A stretch of DNA of 13,611 nt from CAINEC01 sp046303115 (GCA_046303115.1 JBKCGZ010000020.1:1-13611), one strand, 5' to 3'; counted from the stretch's first letter, positions 1-7,282 are shown. The notes: generated from the sequence alone by a model not told the origin. Made by a program: numbers and translations.

Positions 1-109
1 ATCAATTAATAATTTATTTTTAGTATAAAATTTGAAATAAGAAAAGCATTCTACAACAATTAGTAACTTTTACGGAGTACTATAGGAAAATTGAATAATT
101 AAACGACTA

Positions 110-1705
110 TTAAACTCCTACCGTTTTTCTCTTAAACTCACTCGTAAAATGGAATTCAACATCTGGATGATTTTTGATCATCTGATCTAACATCCACTGT
201 GAGTCGGCTAAATAAACTAACAATCCATCTTTATCAATCGCCACCTGATGTTGTCTGAACTTTACAAATTCATCCAGCTTATTTTTATCGGAAGAAGTAA
301 CCCAACAAGCCTTGTAAACACTCATCGCATTGAACTTACAAGACGCACCATATTCGTGTTGTAAACGATATTGAATTACTTCAAACTGAAGTTCTCCTAC
401 TGTTCCAACAACTTTACGTGTTCCACCGCCCATAATAAATAACTGCGCAACTCCTTCATCTGTCAACTGCGTAATTCCTTTTTCAAGTTGCTTTGTTTTC
501 ATGGGGTCTGTATTGATCAACTCCTTGAAAATCTCAGGCGAGAAGCTCGGTATTCCTTGAAACATCATGTTCTCCCCTTCTGTCAACGTATCACCAATTT
601 TGAAGTTACCTGAATCGTATAATCCAATCACATCTCCCGGATACGCTTCATCAATAATATTTTTACTCTGTCCTAAGAACGTTGCAGGATTATTAAAGCG
701 CATGTCTTTATCTAAACGAACGTGATGATAAAATTTACTACGTTCAAACTTTCCACTGCAGACACGTAAGAAGGCAATACGGTCGCGGTGACGAGGATCT
801 AGGTTCGCATGGATTTTAAAAACAAAACCTGAGAATTTATTTTCCGTTGGAGTCACTTCGCGCTTATCTGTTGGACGTGTACCAGGATTCGGAGCAATCT
901 CAATAAATGTATCCAACATTTCTTTAACTCCGAAATTATTAATAGCAGAACCAAAAAACACAGGTGCTACTTCTGCTGATAAATAAGTTGAACGATCAAA
1001 GTCTCCATAAACACCTTCAATCAAATCTACATCTTCACGAAGTTGACTTGCATACTGCCCAGCTAATTGATCAATCATCGGATCATTCAAATCTGTGATA
1101 GCAACTCCTTCTGGCTTCTTATCACTTCCCGGAGTAAAAGCATACAAACTCTTATCAAACAAATTATAAACGCCCTTAAATGTTGAACCCACACTAATTG
1201 GCCAACTTAACGGACGAACTTTAATCTTTAATTTCTCTTCTAACTCATCTAACAAATCGAAAGGATACTTTCCTTCGCGATCCATTTTATTTACGAAAAT
1301 AATTACAGGCGTATCGCGCATACGACAAACCTCCATTAATCGATACGTTTGCTCCTCTACCCCTTTCTGGCAATCTACCACAAGAATTACAGAGTCAACA
1401 GCAGAAAGCGTACGATACGTATCTTCCGCGAAATCCTTGTGACCAGGAGTATCGAGTAACGTAATGAGTGTATCGTTATATTCGAAATTCATTACGGATG
1501 TCGCAACCGAAATACCACGCTGTCTTTCTATCTCCATAAAGTCGGAGGTAGCGCTTTTCTTAATCTTATTCGACTTAACAGCGCCTGCAGTTTGAATAGC
1601 ACCACCAAACAAGAGAAATTTCTCTGTTAAGGTAGTTTTACCTGCATCGGGGTGACTAATAATAGCGAAGGTTCTGCGCTTCTGAATTTCCTGATTTACA
1701 CTCAT
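110..1705 (-). CDS. prfC: Peptide chain release factor 3 (RF3), a translational GTPase
   Basis: RF3 is a cytoplasmic GTPase that removes RF1/RF2 from the ribosome after peptide release. The 531-residue product matches the usual length of about 530. The GTPase domain is complete: P-loop SHPDAGKT (about 17-24), switch region with RGISVATS (about 63-70), DTPGHKDF (85-92) and NKMD (139-142). The SHPDAGKT form of the P-loop separates RF3 from EF-G and EF-Tu. The remainder fits the EF-Tu-like domain II and the RF3 C-terminal domain, including the GGGTRKVVGTVGELQFEV stretch. The ATG at 1705 lies about 16 nt after a consensus -7 element, and the gene is divergent from the OmpH-like gene. Nothing is truncated. 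Confidence in the family is very high. Confidence 0.97.
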   Translation of the reverse strand: MSVNQEIQKRRTFAIISHPDAGKTTLTEKFLLFGGAIQTAGAVKSNKIKKSATSDFMEIERQRGISVATSVMNFEYNDTLITLLDTPGHKDFAEDTYRTLSAVDSVILVVDCQKGVEEQTYRLMEVCRMRDTPVIIFVNKMDREGKYPFDLLDELEEKLKIKVRPLSWPISVGSTFKGVYNLFDKSLYAFTPGSDKKPEGVAITDLNDPMIDQLAGQYASQLREDVDLIEGVYGDFDRSTYLSAEVAPVFFGSAINNFGVKEMLDTFIEIAPNPGTRPTDKREVTPTENKFSGFVFKIHANLDPRHRDRIAFLRVCSGKFERSKFYHHVRLDKDMRFNNPATFLGQSKNIIDEAYPGDVIGLYDSGNFKIGDTLTEGENMMFQGIPSFSPEIFKELINTDPMKTKQLEKGITQLTDEGVAQLFIMGGGTRKVVGTVGELQFEVIQYRLQHEYGASCKFNAMSVYKACWVTSSDKNKLDEFVKFRQHQVAIDKDGLLVYLADSQWMLDQMIKNHPDVEFHFTSEFKRKTVGV

Positions 1706-1721
1706 ACCATTAATTGAGGGG

Positions 1722-1729
1722 CAAATTTA
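1722..1729 (-). promoter_or_regulatory. Putative -7 promoter element of prfC
   Basis: On the minus strand this reads TAAATTTG, a full match to the Bacteroidota -7 consensus TAnnTTTG. It lies 16 nt before the prfC ATG, implying a leader of roughly 10 nt. No good TTTG -33 box is seen at the usual spacing of about 19 nt. Confidence 0.5.
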
Positions 1730-1766
1730 CGATTTGTTAAGCACAATGCCATTCAAGTACAATGAT

Positions 1767-1774
1767 TATCTTTG
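1767..1774 (+). promoter_or_regulatory. Putative -7 promoter element of the OmpH/Skp-like gene
   Basis: TATCTTTG fully matches TAnnTTTG and lies 20 nt before the ATG at 1795. The same octamer precedes accC and the antitoxin gene at almost the same distance from their starts. A -33 TTTG at the right spacing is not evident. Together with the prfC element it makes this short gap a divergent promoter region. Confidence 0.55.
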
Positions 1775-1794
1775 AGCTTCAATTTTAAAAACCT

Positions 1795-2352
1795 ATGAAA
1801 AACTTATCGATTGCATTAAATATCGTTTTATTAGTCGCTGTTGGATTTTTATACTATAAAGTTTATAGCTCAGAAGAGTCAAATGTGGTGATTACAGGAC
1901 AGGCTGCACAATCGAAAATCGTGTATGTTAATTCTGATTCCTTAATGGAAAATTATCCATTGTATCAAACGATTAAAAAATCAATGGAAAAAAAGCGCGA
2001 CAGTCTTGATTTAGTTTTTCGTCAGCGTGGTGAATCGCTACAAAAGGAAATTGAGAACTATCAGCAAACGGGTGCTATGTTATCAGAAGCAGACCGTGCT
2101 CGCAGGGAAGAAGATTTAACGCGTCGCCAGCAAGCTTATGTTACTGATCGTGATGCGACACTTGAAAAATTATCGAAAGAAGAAGATACGATGACAGATA
2201 GTTTACACAACGAATTAATGACGTATGTAAAGTCTTTCAACAAAAAGCATGGTTATGATTTTATCTTTGGATATACTCGTGGTGGTGGCATCCTTTACAC
2301 GAATGATTCACTAGATATCACCAAGGCATTAACGAAAGGATTTAAGAAGTAA
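1795..2352 (+). CDS. OmpH/Skp-family periplasmic chaperone-like protein, membrane-anchored
   Basis: The 185-residue product has the Skp/OmpH layout. After an N-terminal hydrophobic helix (about 6-21) comes the family opening KIVYVNSDSLMENYP (about 41-55), a long charged region likely to form a coiled coil (about 60-150), and a C-terminal YDFIFGYTRGGGILYTNDSLDITKALTKGF segment in which the YTNDSLDIT part is typical of family ends. Skp-type proteins hold unfolded outer-membrane proteins in the periplasm. No signal peptidase site follows the hydrophobic helix (the next residues are KVYSSEES), so I infer an inner-membrane-anchored, periplasm-facing protein rather than soluble Skp. The gene stands alone, not beside bamA as in many relatives, and its stop directly abuts the stop of the opposing DUF4294 gene. 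Client range is unknown. Confidence 0.85.
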   Translation: MKNLSIALNIVLLVAVGFLYYKVYSSEESNVVITGQAAQSKIVYVNSDSLMENYPLYQTIKKSMEKKRDSLDLVFRQRGESLQKEIENYQQTGAMLSEADRARREEDLTRRQQAYVTDRDATLEKLSKEEDTMTDSLHNELMTYVKSFNKKHGYDFIFGYTRGGGILYTNDSLDITKALTKGFKK

Positions 2353-2979
2353 TTATTTACTTACTGATTGAACTGGCAATTGACCAGTTTCAATTTGCCT
2401 TACAATTTGTTCAATCATTTGATCCTGTCCTTCAGCATCATATTCGGTTTTAAGATTAGAGCCGAATAAACGAGCTAATCCTTGCCAGAAAAAGGCTTGC
2501 AAACTACCTCTTAACTCTTTAACGAGCGAATAACTACTACTCCCTGTTTCTCGATCAATAAGTTTAATTAAAATTCTTCCTTGCGTCATTGTCAGTTTTT
2601 TCAACTCTTGCTCGAACTGATCTTTTAACTCACGCTCTGTTTCTTTAATAAATCTTTTCTTCTGACGCTCGTTGGTCATCGTAGCAACCTGGTCATTGAT
2701 ATATTTCAACTTCGTGGAAGCTAACTTCGCATATGGATAGACACGAATTACATCGCGACGTAATTTTAAATACGCCTGTTGTCGCGCTGCAGCTTCCGGA
2801 GATAAAGGAGCAACAATTTCTACTCCCGCTAAATAAACAGTTGGAATAGTATCACCGTTGATGATCGTACCTAATAATTTTATTCTACCGTCCGGCATTA
2901 CCGTTTGGGCTTTACACAAAAAAGTCATCGTAGCTAATACTAGCGTAAAAAATATCCGATGACGACAAACAGTTTTCAA
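2353..2979 (-). CDS. DUF4294 family secreted protein
   Basis: This 208-residue protein resembles the DUF4294 family of Bacteroidota, whose function is unknown. An N-terminal signal peptide is visible: basic residues (K2, R6, R8), a hydrophobic core IFFTLVLATMTFL, and a likely signal peptidase I cut after CKA before Q25. The region after it, with TIPTVYLAGVEIVAP and the YLKLRRDVIRVYPYAKLA segment, is typical of the family, followed by a charged helical region (about 85-130). The start codon is TTG at 2979. A stop lies six codons upstream, and the next in-frame ATG (codon 18) would destroy the signal peptide, so TTG is preferred. The gene follows accC after 13 nt and is probably co-transcribed with it. 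Its role is not known. Confidence 0.8.
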   Translation of the reverse strand: MKTVCRHRIFFTLVLATMTFLCKAQTVMPDGRIKLLGTIINGDTIPTVYLAGVEIVAPLSPEAAARQQAYLKLRRDVIRVYPYAKLASTKLKYINDQVATMTNERQKKRFIKETERELKDQFEQELKKLTMTQGRILIKLIDRETGSSSYSLVKELRGSLQAFFWQGLARLFGSNLKTEYDAEGQDQMIEQIVRQIETGQLPVQSVSK

Positions 2980-2992
2980 GTATGGCTGAATT

Positions 2993-4492
2993 TTAATTTA
3001 ACCTATTCAGCTTCCATTTAGAAACGGAACCTGCATTTGTTTGTTGTGAAGAAAGAGTGATTTTTTTTGTTGCTGCCTTTTGAAGGTGCTGGGCCATAAA
3101 GGTTGCAACAATAGCTTCATCATCTGTTGGATCTTCTTGTAATACTTCCGGAGTAAAATAATGCTTCACAAAATGTGTATCGAAATTACCACTACGAAAA
3201 GCATCATGCTTCATTACAAATTTGCAAAATGCTAGAGTCGTCTGACAACCAACAATCGTATATTCATCAATTGCCCGAATCATACGTTCCATTGCTTGTT
3301 CGCGATTCTCTCCCCAAGTAATCAACTTTGCAATCATCGGATCATAATAGATTGGAATGTCCATTCCCTCTTCAAAGCCATCATCTACACGTACTCCTGA
3401 GCCTTGCGGACGAACATAACGAACTAACTTTCCAATATCAGGTAAGAAATTATTTGCAGGATCTTCAGCATAAACACGTACTTCAATCGCATGTCCGTTA
3501 ATTACTAAATCATCTTGCGTGAATGACAACTTCTCCCCTTGCGCAACTAATATTTGCTCCTTCACTAAATCTTTTCCTGTTATCATTTCCGTTACCGGAT
3601 GCTCTACTTGCAAACGCGTATTCATTTCTAAAAAATAGAAATTCTTGTTTTCGTCTAGTAAAAACTCTACCGTTCCAGCACCTACGTAATTGCACGCCTT
3701 CGCTACCATCACGGCACACTCACCCATTGCTTTCCTTATTTCAGGAGTAAGAACTGAACTTGGAGCTTCTTCTACTACCTTTTGATGGCGACGTTGTACG
3801 GAACATTCACGCTCGAATAAATAAACAACATTTCCATGTGTATCACCCAACACTTGAATCTCAATATGTCGAGGAGATCCAACATAACGCTCAATAAAAA
3901 CAGAACCATCGCCGAAAGCAGATTGTGCTTCACTCACTGCACGTTGCAGATTTTCTTCAAACTGTTCGGCCTTCTCTACGATACGCATTCCTTTTCCACC
4001 ACCACCGGCAGATGCTTTAATCAAGATTGGAAATCCTACTTGTGCTGCTACCTTCTTCGCTTCTTCTATATCGGTAATCGCATAATCAGTTCCTGGCACT
4101 AATGGAATATTATACTTTTTTGCAGCCGCTTTCGCTGATAATTTATCACCCATCATTTCCATCGACTCAGGCGATGGTCCAATGAGTGTAATATTAGCCT
4201 CACGTAAAGCACGAGCAAAAGAAGCATTCTCACTTAAAAATCCGTAACCCGGGTGAATTGCTTGCGCCCCTGTTTTCTTAGCAGCATCAATAATTTTATC
4301 AATTACTAAATAACTCTGGCTAGATGCAGCAGGACCAATACACACTGCTTCATCTGCATAACGTACATGCAATGCATCGCGATCAGCTTCTGAGTAAACA
4401 GCAACTGTTTTAATTCCCATTTCACGTGCTGAACGCATAATGCGTAATGCAATTTCTCCTCTATTCGCTATTAATATTTTCGTAAATTTCAT
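2993..4492 (-). CDS. accC: Biotin carboxylase subunit of an acyl-CoA carboxylase
   Basis: This ATP-grasp enzyme carboxylates protein-bound biotin using ATP and bicarbonate, the first half-reaction of acetyl-CoA or propionyl-CoA carboxylase. The sequence has the N-terminal FTKILIANRGEIALRI motif, HPGYGFLSEN (80-89), the glycine-rich ATP loop KASAGGGGKGM (159-169), ERECSVQRRHQKVVEEAPS (about 227-245) and EMNTRLQVEHPVTE (289-302) with the catalytic arginine at about 293. At 499 residues it is about 50 longer than E. coli AccC. The C-terminal part (TTLAFCKFVMKH, FRSGNFDTHFVKHYF) looks more like the propionyl-CoA or pyruvate carboxylase type, so acetyl-CoA specificity is not certain. I place the start at the ATG at 4492; the in-frame extension to 4501 would start at TTG. 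No biotin carrier or carboxyltransferase gene is adjacent. Confidence 0.93.
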   Translation of the reverse strand: MKFTKILIANRGEIALRIMRSAREMGIKTVAVYSEADRDALHVRYADEAVCIGPAASSQSYLVIDKIIDAAKKTGAQAIHPGYGFLSENASFARALREANITLIGPSPESMEMMGDKLSAKAAAKKYNIPLVPGTDYAITDIEEAKKVAAQVGFPILIKASAGGGGKGMRIVEKAEQFEENLQRAVSEAQSAFGDGSVFIERYVGSPRHIEIQVLGDTHGNVVYLFERECSVQRRHQKVVEEAPSSVLTPEIRKAMGECAVMVAKACNYVGAGTVEFLLDENKNFYFLEMNTRLQVEHPVTEMITGKDLVKEQILVAQGEKLSFTQDDLVINGHAIEVRVYAEDPANNFLPDIGKLVRYVRPQGSGVRVDDGFEEGMDIPIYYDPMIAKLITWGENREQAMERMIRAIDEYTIVGCQTTLAFCKFVMKHDAFRSGNFDTHFVKHYFTPEVLQEDPTDDEAIVATFMAQHLQKAATKKITLSSQQTNAGSVSKWKLNRLN

Positions 4493-4511
4493 CAGACACA
4501 AATTTGAGTGT

Positions 4512-4519
4512 CAAAGATA
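4512..4519 (-). promoter_or_regulatory. Putative -7 promoter element of accC-DUF4294
   Basis: On the minus strand this reads TATCTTTG, a full TAnnTTTG match, 19 nt before the accC ATG at 4492. It implies a leader of about 13 nt. No convincing -33 box is present. Confidence 0.55.
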
Positions 4520-4573
4520 ATAATTCGTTAGGATTATTTAATTGGCAGAAAAGCAATTATAACTTTCCATTTA

Positions 4574-4993
4574 CTAAACCTTAAACAACCCCAAAGCCTG
4601 ATGAGGAGTCATAACTGGAATCTTCGATTTTTTAAAATCCTTTGTGTTACGAGTCACAAACCCACTAATTTTTTTGTTATTCATCATTGAGTGAATTGTT
4701 ACGGCATCTTCAAAATCTGAATACCCCGCATTAAGTGAATCATGAATCGCGGTTTTATCTGTTTCGACTATTTCAGAAATCATGTGCAAGTTGCGTAATA
4801 TCTTTATTGCCGAATGATGATTCGTCAACTTTCTTATGATATAGTAGGTATTATTATACGACAAAGCCGTAATATAAAGTTTGGCTTTTCCATTTTGAGA
4901 AAGCTCGAATAACTCAGCAACTTCGCGCGAGAAAGGTTTTCGATCAGTTAAAAAATCGATGACCACACAGGTGTCTAATCCGAGATGTATCAT
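4574..4993 (-). CDS. PIN-domain toxin, putative ribonuclease (VapC-like)
   Basis: The 139-residue product has the PIN nuclease pattern: an opening LDTCVVIDFL with acidic D7 and D13, a central polar segment ALSYNNTYYIIRKL, the acidic cluster SDFEDAV (D93, E95, D96) and a C-terminal VTRNTKDF with D119. PIN toxins of type II systems are Mg-dependent RNases that cut specific RNAs and arrest growth. The position where many VapC proteins have a glutamate (about 45-48) carries S-Y-N-N; I recall the same in related Bacteroidota PIN proteins, so activity is still likely. The ATG overlaps the stop of the upstream antitoxin gene in an ATGA arrangement (4990-4993), indicating translational coupling. The RNA target cannot be told from sequence. 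Confidence 0.88.
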   Translation of the reverse strand: MIHLGLDTCVVIDFLTDRKPFSREVAELFELSQNGKAKLYITALSYNNTYYIIRKLTNHHSAIKILRNLHMISEIVETDKTAIHDSLNAGYSDFEDAVTIHSMMNNKKISGFVTRNTKDFKKSKIPVMTPHQALGLFKV

Positions 4994-5238
4994 TTCGAAT
5001 ATTTTTCATTGATAGATAAACTTATTTCCGATTTATAATCAAAACCAGCAGGTACATTTACAGACCCCAGCAATTTCATAATAGCAGGAGAATAGGCTTC
5101 TTTCTGACCATCTTTTATGACAAGTGCATTAAGATAATTTTCAACTAGTGAAGAAATACTTTTACCATTTTTCTGAGCGTACTTTTTCGCTTTCTCGATG
5201 GTTGCCTTGTTTACCGTTAAAGTTAATTTGACATTCAT
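4990..5238 (-). CDS. DUF6364-like ribbon-helix-helix antitoxin
   Basis: This small protein (82 residues) is the likely antitoxin of the downstream PIN toxin. Its first half, VKLTLTVNKATIEKAKKYAQ followed by KNGKSISSLVENYLNAL, fits a ribbon-helix-helix DNA-binding fold: a short beta strand and two helices. The second half (about 45-82, including SPAIMKLLGSV) is probably the toxin-binding tail. Such proteins usually repress their own operon. The frame is open further upstream to 5322, but I choose the ATG at 5238. MNVKLTLTV is the family's normal beginning, and a perfect -7 element (5259-5266) lies inside the longer version, so that version would not be fully transcribed from this promoter. Its stop overlaps the toxin start by 4 nt. 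Confidence 0.82.
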   Translation of the reverse strand: MNVKLTLTVNKATIEKAKKYAQKNGKSISSLVENYLNALVIKDGQKEAYSPAIMKLLGSVNVPAGFDYKSEISLSINEKYSK

Positions 5239-5258
5239 AACACGTATATTTTGAGCAT

Positions 5259-5266
5259 CAAAGATA
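5259..5266 (-). promoter_or_regulatory. Putative -7 promoter element of the toxin-antitoxin operon
   Basis: On the minus strand this reads TATCTTTG, a full TAnnTTTG match, 20 nt before the ATG at 5238, the same spacing as in the OmpH-like and accC genes. It decides the antitoxin start. A -33 TTTG is not evident, and I see no clear palindromic operator around it. Confidence 0.55.
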
Positions 5267-5414
5267 CGTATTGGATGATTAAATGTTGTTTTCATTTTTA
5301 AATTTTTTCGGCAAAGCAACAAAAGAATTTTTAGATTATTCGTTTATAAGCATTTACAAACGTTTAACTTCAAAAAAAGAAATTAACAAATCGGCATTTA
5401 CGATATTAAAGTGG

Positions 5415-5882
5415 CTAATTCAAAACAAAATAAGCGGCATTTAAGACAGTTGCAAAAGTGACCCAAAGTAAATAAGGAACATTCATTAGTCCGGCTGCCT
5501 TATCTAGCTTTTTAAATAAATGAATCATACTAGCAATCATTACCCACATTAGAATAATTTCCGCAAGTGCCGTTCCGATTAAATGCCATCTAAAAAAGAT
5601 CAGACTCCAAAAGAAATTTAAAATCATTTGTCCGAAGAACACCCCTATTGCAAAATTGCGTTCTGCGCTCACTGGCAATATCCAGATGCGATAGAGCGAA
5701 ATTCCCATTAACAGATATAAGGTTGTCCAGACAGGCCCAAACACCCAATTAGGCGGATTAAACGAAGGCTGATGTAAAGTTGTATACCAATCATTAATTG
5801 AATTAGCAGTTAAGAATCCAGAGAAGCCACCTACAACCATTGGAAGCAGAATAGCAATAATGAGTTTGATTGATTTAGGCAT
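5415..5882 (-). CDS. tspO: TspO/MBR family membrane protein (tryptophan-rich sensory protein)
   Basis: The 155-residue product is a five-helix membrane protein of the TspO/MBR (peripheral benzodiazepine receptor) family. These proteins bind porphyrins and other tetrapyrroles and have been linked to stress and redox signalling. Family signatures are clear: WYTTLHQPSFNPPNWVFGPV (about 32-51), WTTLYLLMGISLYRIW (52-67), a QMILNFFWSLIFF helix, and the final PYLLWVTFATVLN. I start it at the ATG at 5882. The in-frame extension to 5918 begins with TTG inside the sucC terminator hairpin and is unlikely. The nearest neighbours, sucC upstream and the toxin-antitoxin pair downstream, do not suggest a pathway. 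The ligand here is unknown. Confidence 0.93.
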   Translation of the reverse strand: MPKSIKLIIAILLPMVVGGFSGFLTANSINDWYTTLHQPSFNPPNWVFGPVWTTLYLLMGISLYRIWILPVSAERNFAIGVFFGQMILNFFWSLIFFRWHLIGTALAEIILMWVMIASMIHLFKKLDKAAGLMNVPYLLWVTFATVLNAAYFVLN

Positions 5883-5891
5883 AGTATAAAT

Positions 5892-5924
5892 AAAAAAGCA
5901 GTTTGTTAAAGATAACAAACTGCT
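5892..5924 (-). terminator. Intrinsic terminator of sucC
   Basis: Perfect inverted repeat: arms GCAGTTTGTT (5898-5907) and AACAAACTGC (5914-5923), extendable by one A-T pair, with a 6-nt loop. On the minus strand the hairpin is followed directly by six T residues (5897-5892). It begins about 25 nt after the sucC stop and has the textbook Rho-independent form. The minus-strand loop and its flanking bases read TATCTTTA, one base from a TAnnTTTG element (see findings). Confidence 0.88.
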
Positions 5925-5948
5925 CGGAATATGTTTAAATTTATTTAA

Positions 5949-7139
5949 TTACGCTACCACCTTCTGCACTAATTCAGCAGCTTCTTTTAATTGAATGGCA
6001 GAATATACTTTCAATCCGCTTTCGTCAATTAATTTCTTTGCTTCAGCAGCATTAGTTCCTTGTAAACGAACAATGATTGGAACTGGAATTTCTCCAATGT
6101 TATTGTAAGCATCGACAATGCCTTGTGCAACACGATCACAACGTACGATACCACCGAAGATATTTACGAAGATTGCTTTTACACTTGGATCTTTTAAGAT
6201 AATGCGGAATGCTTGTTCTACACGAGCAGCATTAGCAGTACCACCAACATCTAAGAAGTTAGCAGGCTCACCACCTGATAATTTAATGATGTCCATTGTA
6301 GCCATTGCTAATCCAGCACCATTCACCATACAACCAACATTACCATCTAACTTCACATAATTTAAATCATGCTCACTCGCTTCCACTTCTGTTGGATCTT
6401 CTTCTGTTTTATCACGCATTACTGCATAATCTGGATGACGGAATAAACCATTATCGTCTAATGTTACTTTCGCATCAACAGCAATAATTTTATCATCAGA
6501 TGTTTTTAAAACAGGATTGATTTCAAACATTGCTGAATCTGTTGCATCATATGCTTTGTATAATGCAGAAACGAACTTTGTCATTTCCTTAAATGCATTT
6601 CCACTTAATCCTAAATTGAAAGCAATCTTACGAGCTTGAAATCCTTGTAATCCAACTTTAGGATCAATCTCTTCTTTGAAAATCAAATGAGGTGTCTTTT
6701 CTGCCACTTCTTCGATATCCATTCCTCCTTCTGTTGAATACATAATCATATTGCGACCTGTCATACGGTTCATCAAAACGCTCATATAAAATTCAGAAGT
6801 TTCACTTTCACCTGGATAGTAAACATCCTGAGCAATTAAAACCTTATTTACTTTTTTACCCTGAGGACCAGTCTGTGGCGTGATTAATTGCATTCCGATA
6901 ATCTGAGATGCTTTCTCTTTAACATCATCTAGGTTCTTCGCTAACTTAACGCCACCACCTTTTCCACGACCACCTGCGTGAATCTGTGCTTTCACAACCC
7001 ACCACTGTGTTCCTGTTTGCTCTGTTAATTTTTGCGCCGCAGCTACTGCCTCTTCAGCTGTATCCGCTACGATTCCTTCTTGAATAGCAACTCCAAAACT
7101 TTTTAAAATCGACTTGCCTTGATATTCATGTAAATTCAT
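5949..7139 (-). CDS. sucC: Succinyl-CoA ligase (ADP-forming), beta subunit
   Basis: The beta subunit of succinyl-CoA synthetase pairs with SucD to interconvert succinyl-CoA and succinate with ATP formation in the TCA cycle. The 396-residue product begins with the canonical MNLHEYQGKSILKSFGV and has the ATP-grasp segment KAQIHAGGRGKGGGV (50-64), MFEINPV with KITLDD-like AKVTLDDNGLFRHP, and the C-terminal CoA-ligase part with GGEPANFLDVGG and FVNIFGGIVRCD. The frame stays open to 7223, but the ATG at 7139 gives the family start and lies downstream of a -7 element, so I use it. sucD is not adjacent, and the gene ends in its own terminator, so it is probably a single-gene transcript. It is divergent from bcp. 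Confidence 0.97.
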   Translation of the reverse strand: MNLHEYQGKSILKSFGVAIQEGIVADTAEEAVAAAQKLTEQTGTQWWVVKAQIHAGGRGKGGGVKLAKNLDDVKEKASQIIGMQLITPQTGPQGKKVNKVLIAQDVYYPGESETSEFYMSVLMNRMTGRNMIMYSTEGGMDIEEVAEKTPHLIFKEEIDPKVGLQGFQARKIAFNLGLSGNAFKEMTKFVSALYKAYDATDSAMFEINPVLKTSDDKIIAVDAKVTLDDNGLFRHPDYAVMRDKTEEDPTEVEASEHDLNYVKLDGNVGCMVNGAGLAMATMDIIKLSGGEPANFLDVGGTANAARVEQAFRIILKDPSVKAIFVNIFGGIVRCDRVAQGIVDAYNNIGEIPVPIIVRLQGTNAAEAKKLIDESGLKVYSAIQLKEAAELVQKVVA

Positions 7140-7159
7140 AATGCTTGTATAGTTAGTTT

Positions 7160-7175
7160 CGCAATTTTGATTGCG
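7160..7175 (-). repeat. Hairpin at the predicted 5' end of the sucC leader
   Basis: A perfect 6-bp inverted repeat with a 4-nt loop, CGCAAT-TTTG-ATTGCG on the plus strand. It lies just after the predicted sucC -7 element, so the mRNA would begin in or right before this stem-loop. It could stabilise the transcript 5' end or be a protein-binding site; sequence alone does not decide. A 6-bp dyad can also occur by chance. Confidence 0.4.
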
Positions 7176-7178
7176 GCA

Positions 7179-7186
7179 CAAAAGTA
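7179..7186 (-). promoter_or_regulatory. Putative -7 promoter element of sucC
   Basis: On the minus strand this reads TACTTTTG, a full TAnnTTTG match, 39 nt before the sucC ATG. The leader would be about 33 nt, longer than for other genes in this window, and contains the hairpin at 7160-7175. Confidence 0.45.
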
Positions 7187-7282
7187 TCAAAAAATCAAAT
7201 GTAAATTTGTCCGAACCCATCATTCTAATCAGATTTTAAACATTTTAAGTATTCAGTTGTTCTGAAAAATAAAATTCATACC

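Noticed and set aside
74..118. GGAGT / ACTCC complementary arms after prfC as a possible terminator
   Set aside because: Only 5 bp with a 35-nt loop, and one arm lies in the prfC coding end; no T-run follows.
3523..4102. Plus-strand open frames opposite accC
   Set aside because: They lie antisense within a fully conserved biotin carboxylase and resemble no known protein.
4539..4559. 6-bp inverted repeat TAATTG / CAATTA upstream of the accC promoter
   Set aside because: Short, AT-rich and not overlapping the promoter; no support as an operator.
5239..5322. N-terminal extension of the antitoxin (28 extra codons)
   Set aside because: It contains the consensus promoter element, and the extra residues are not family-like; the ATG at 5238 is better.
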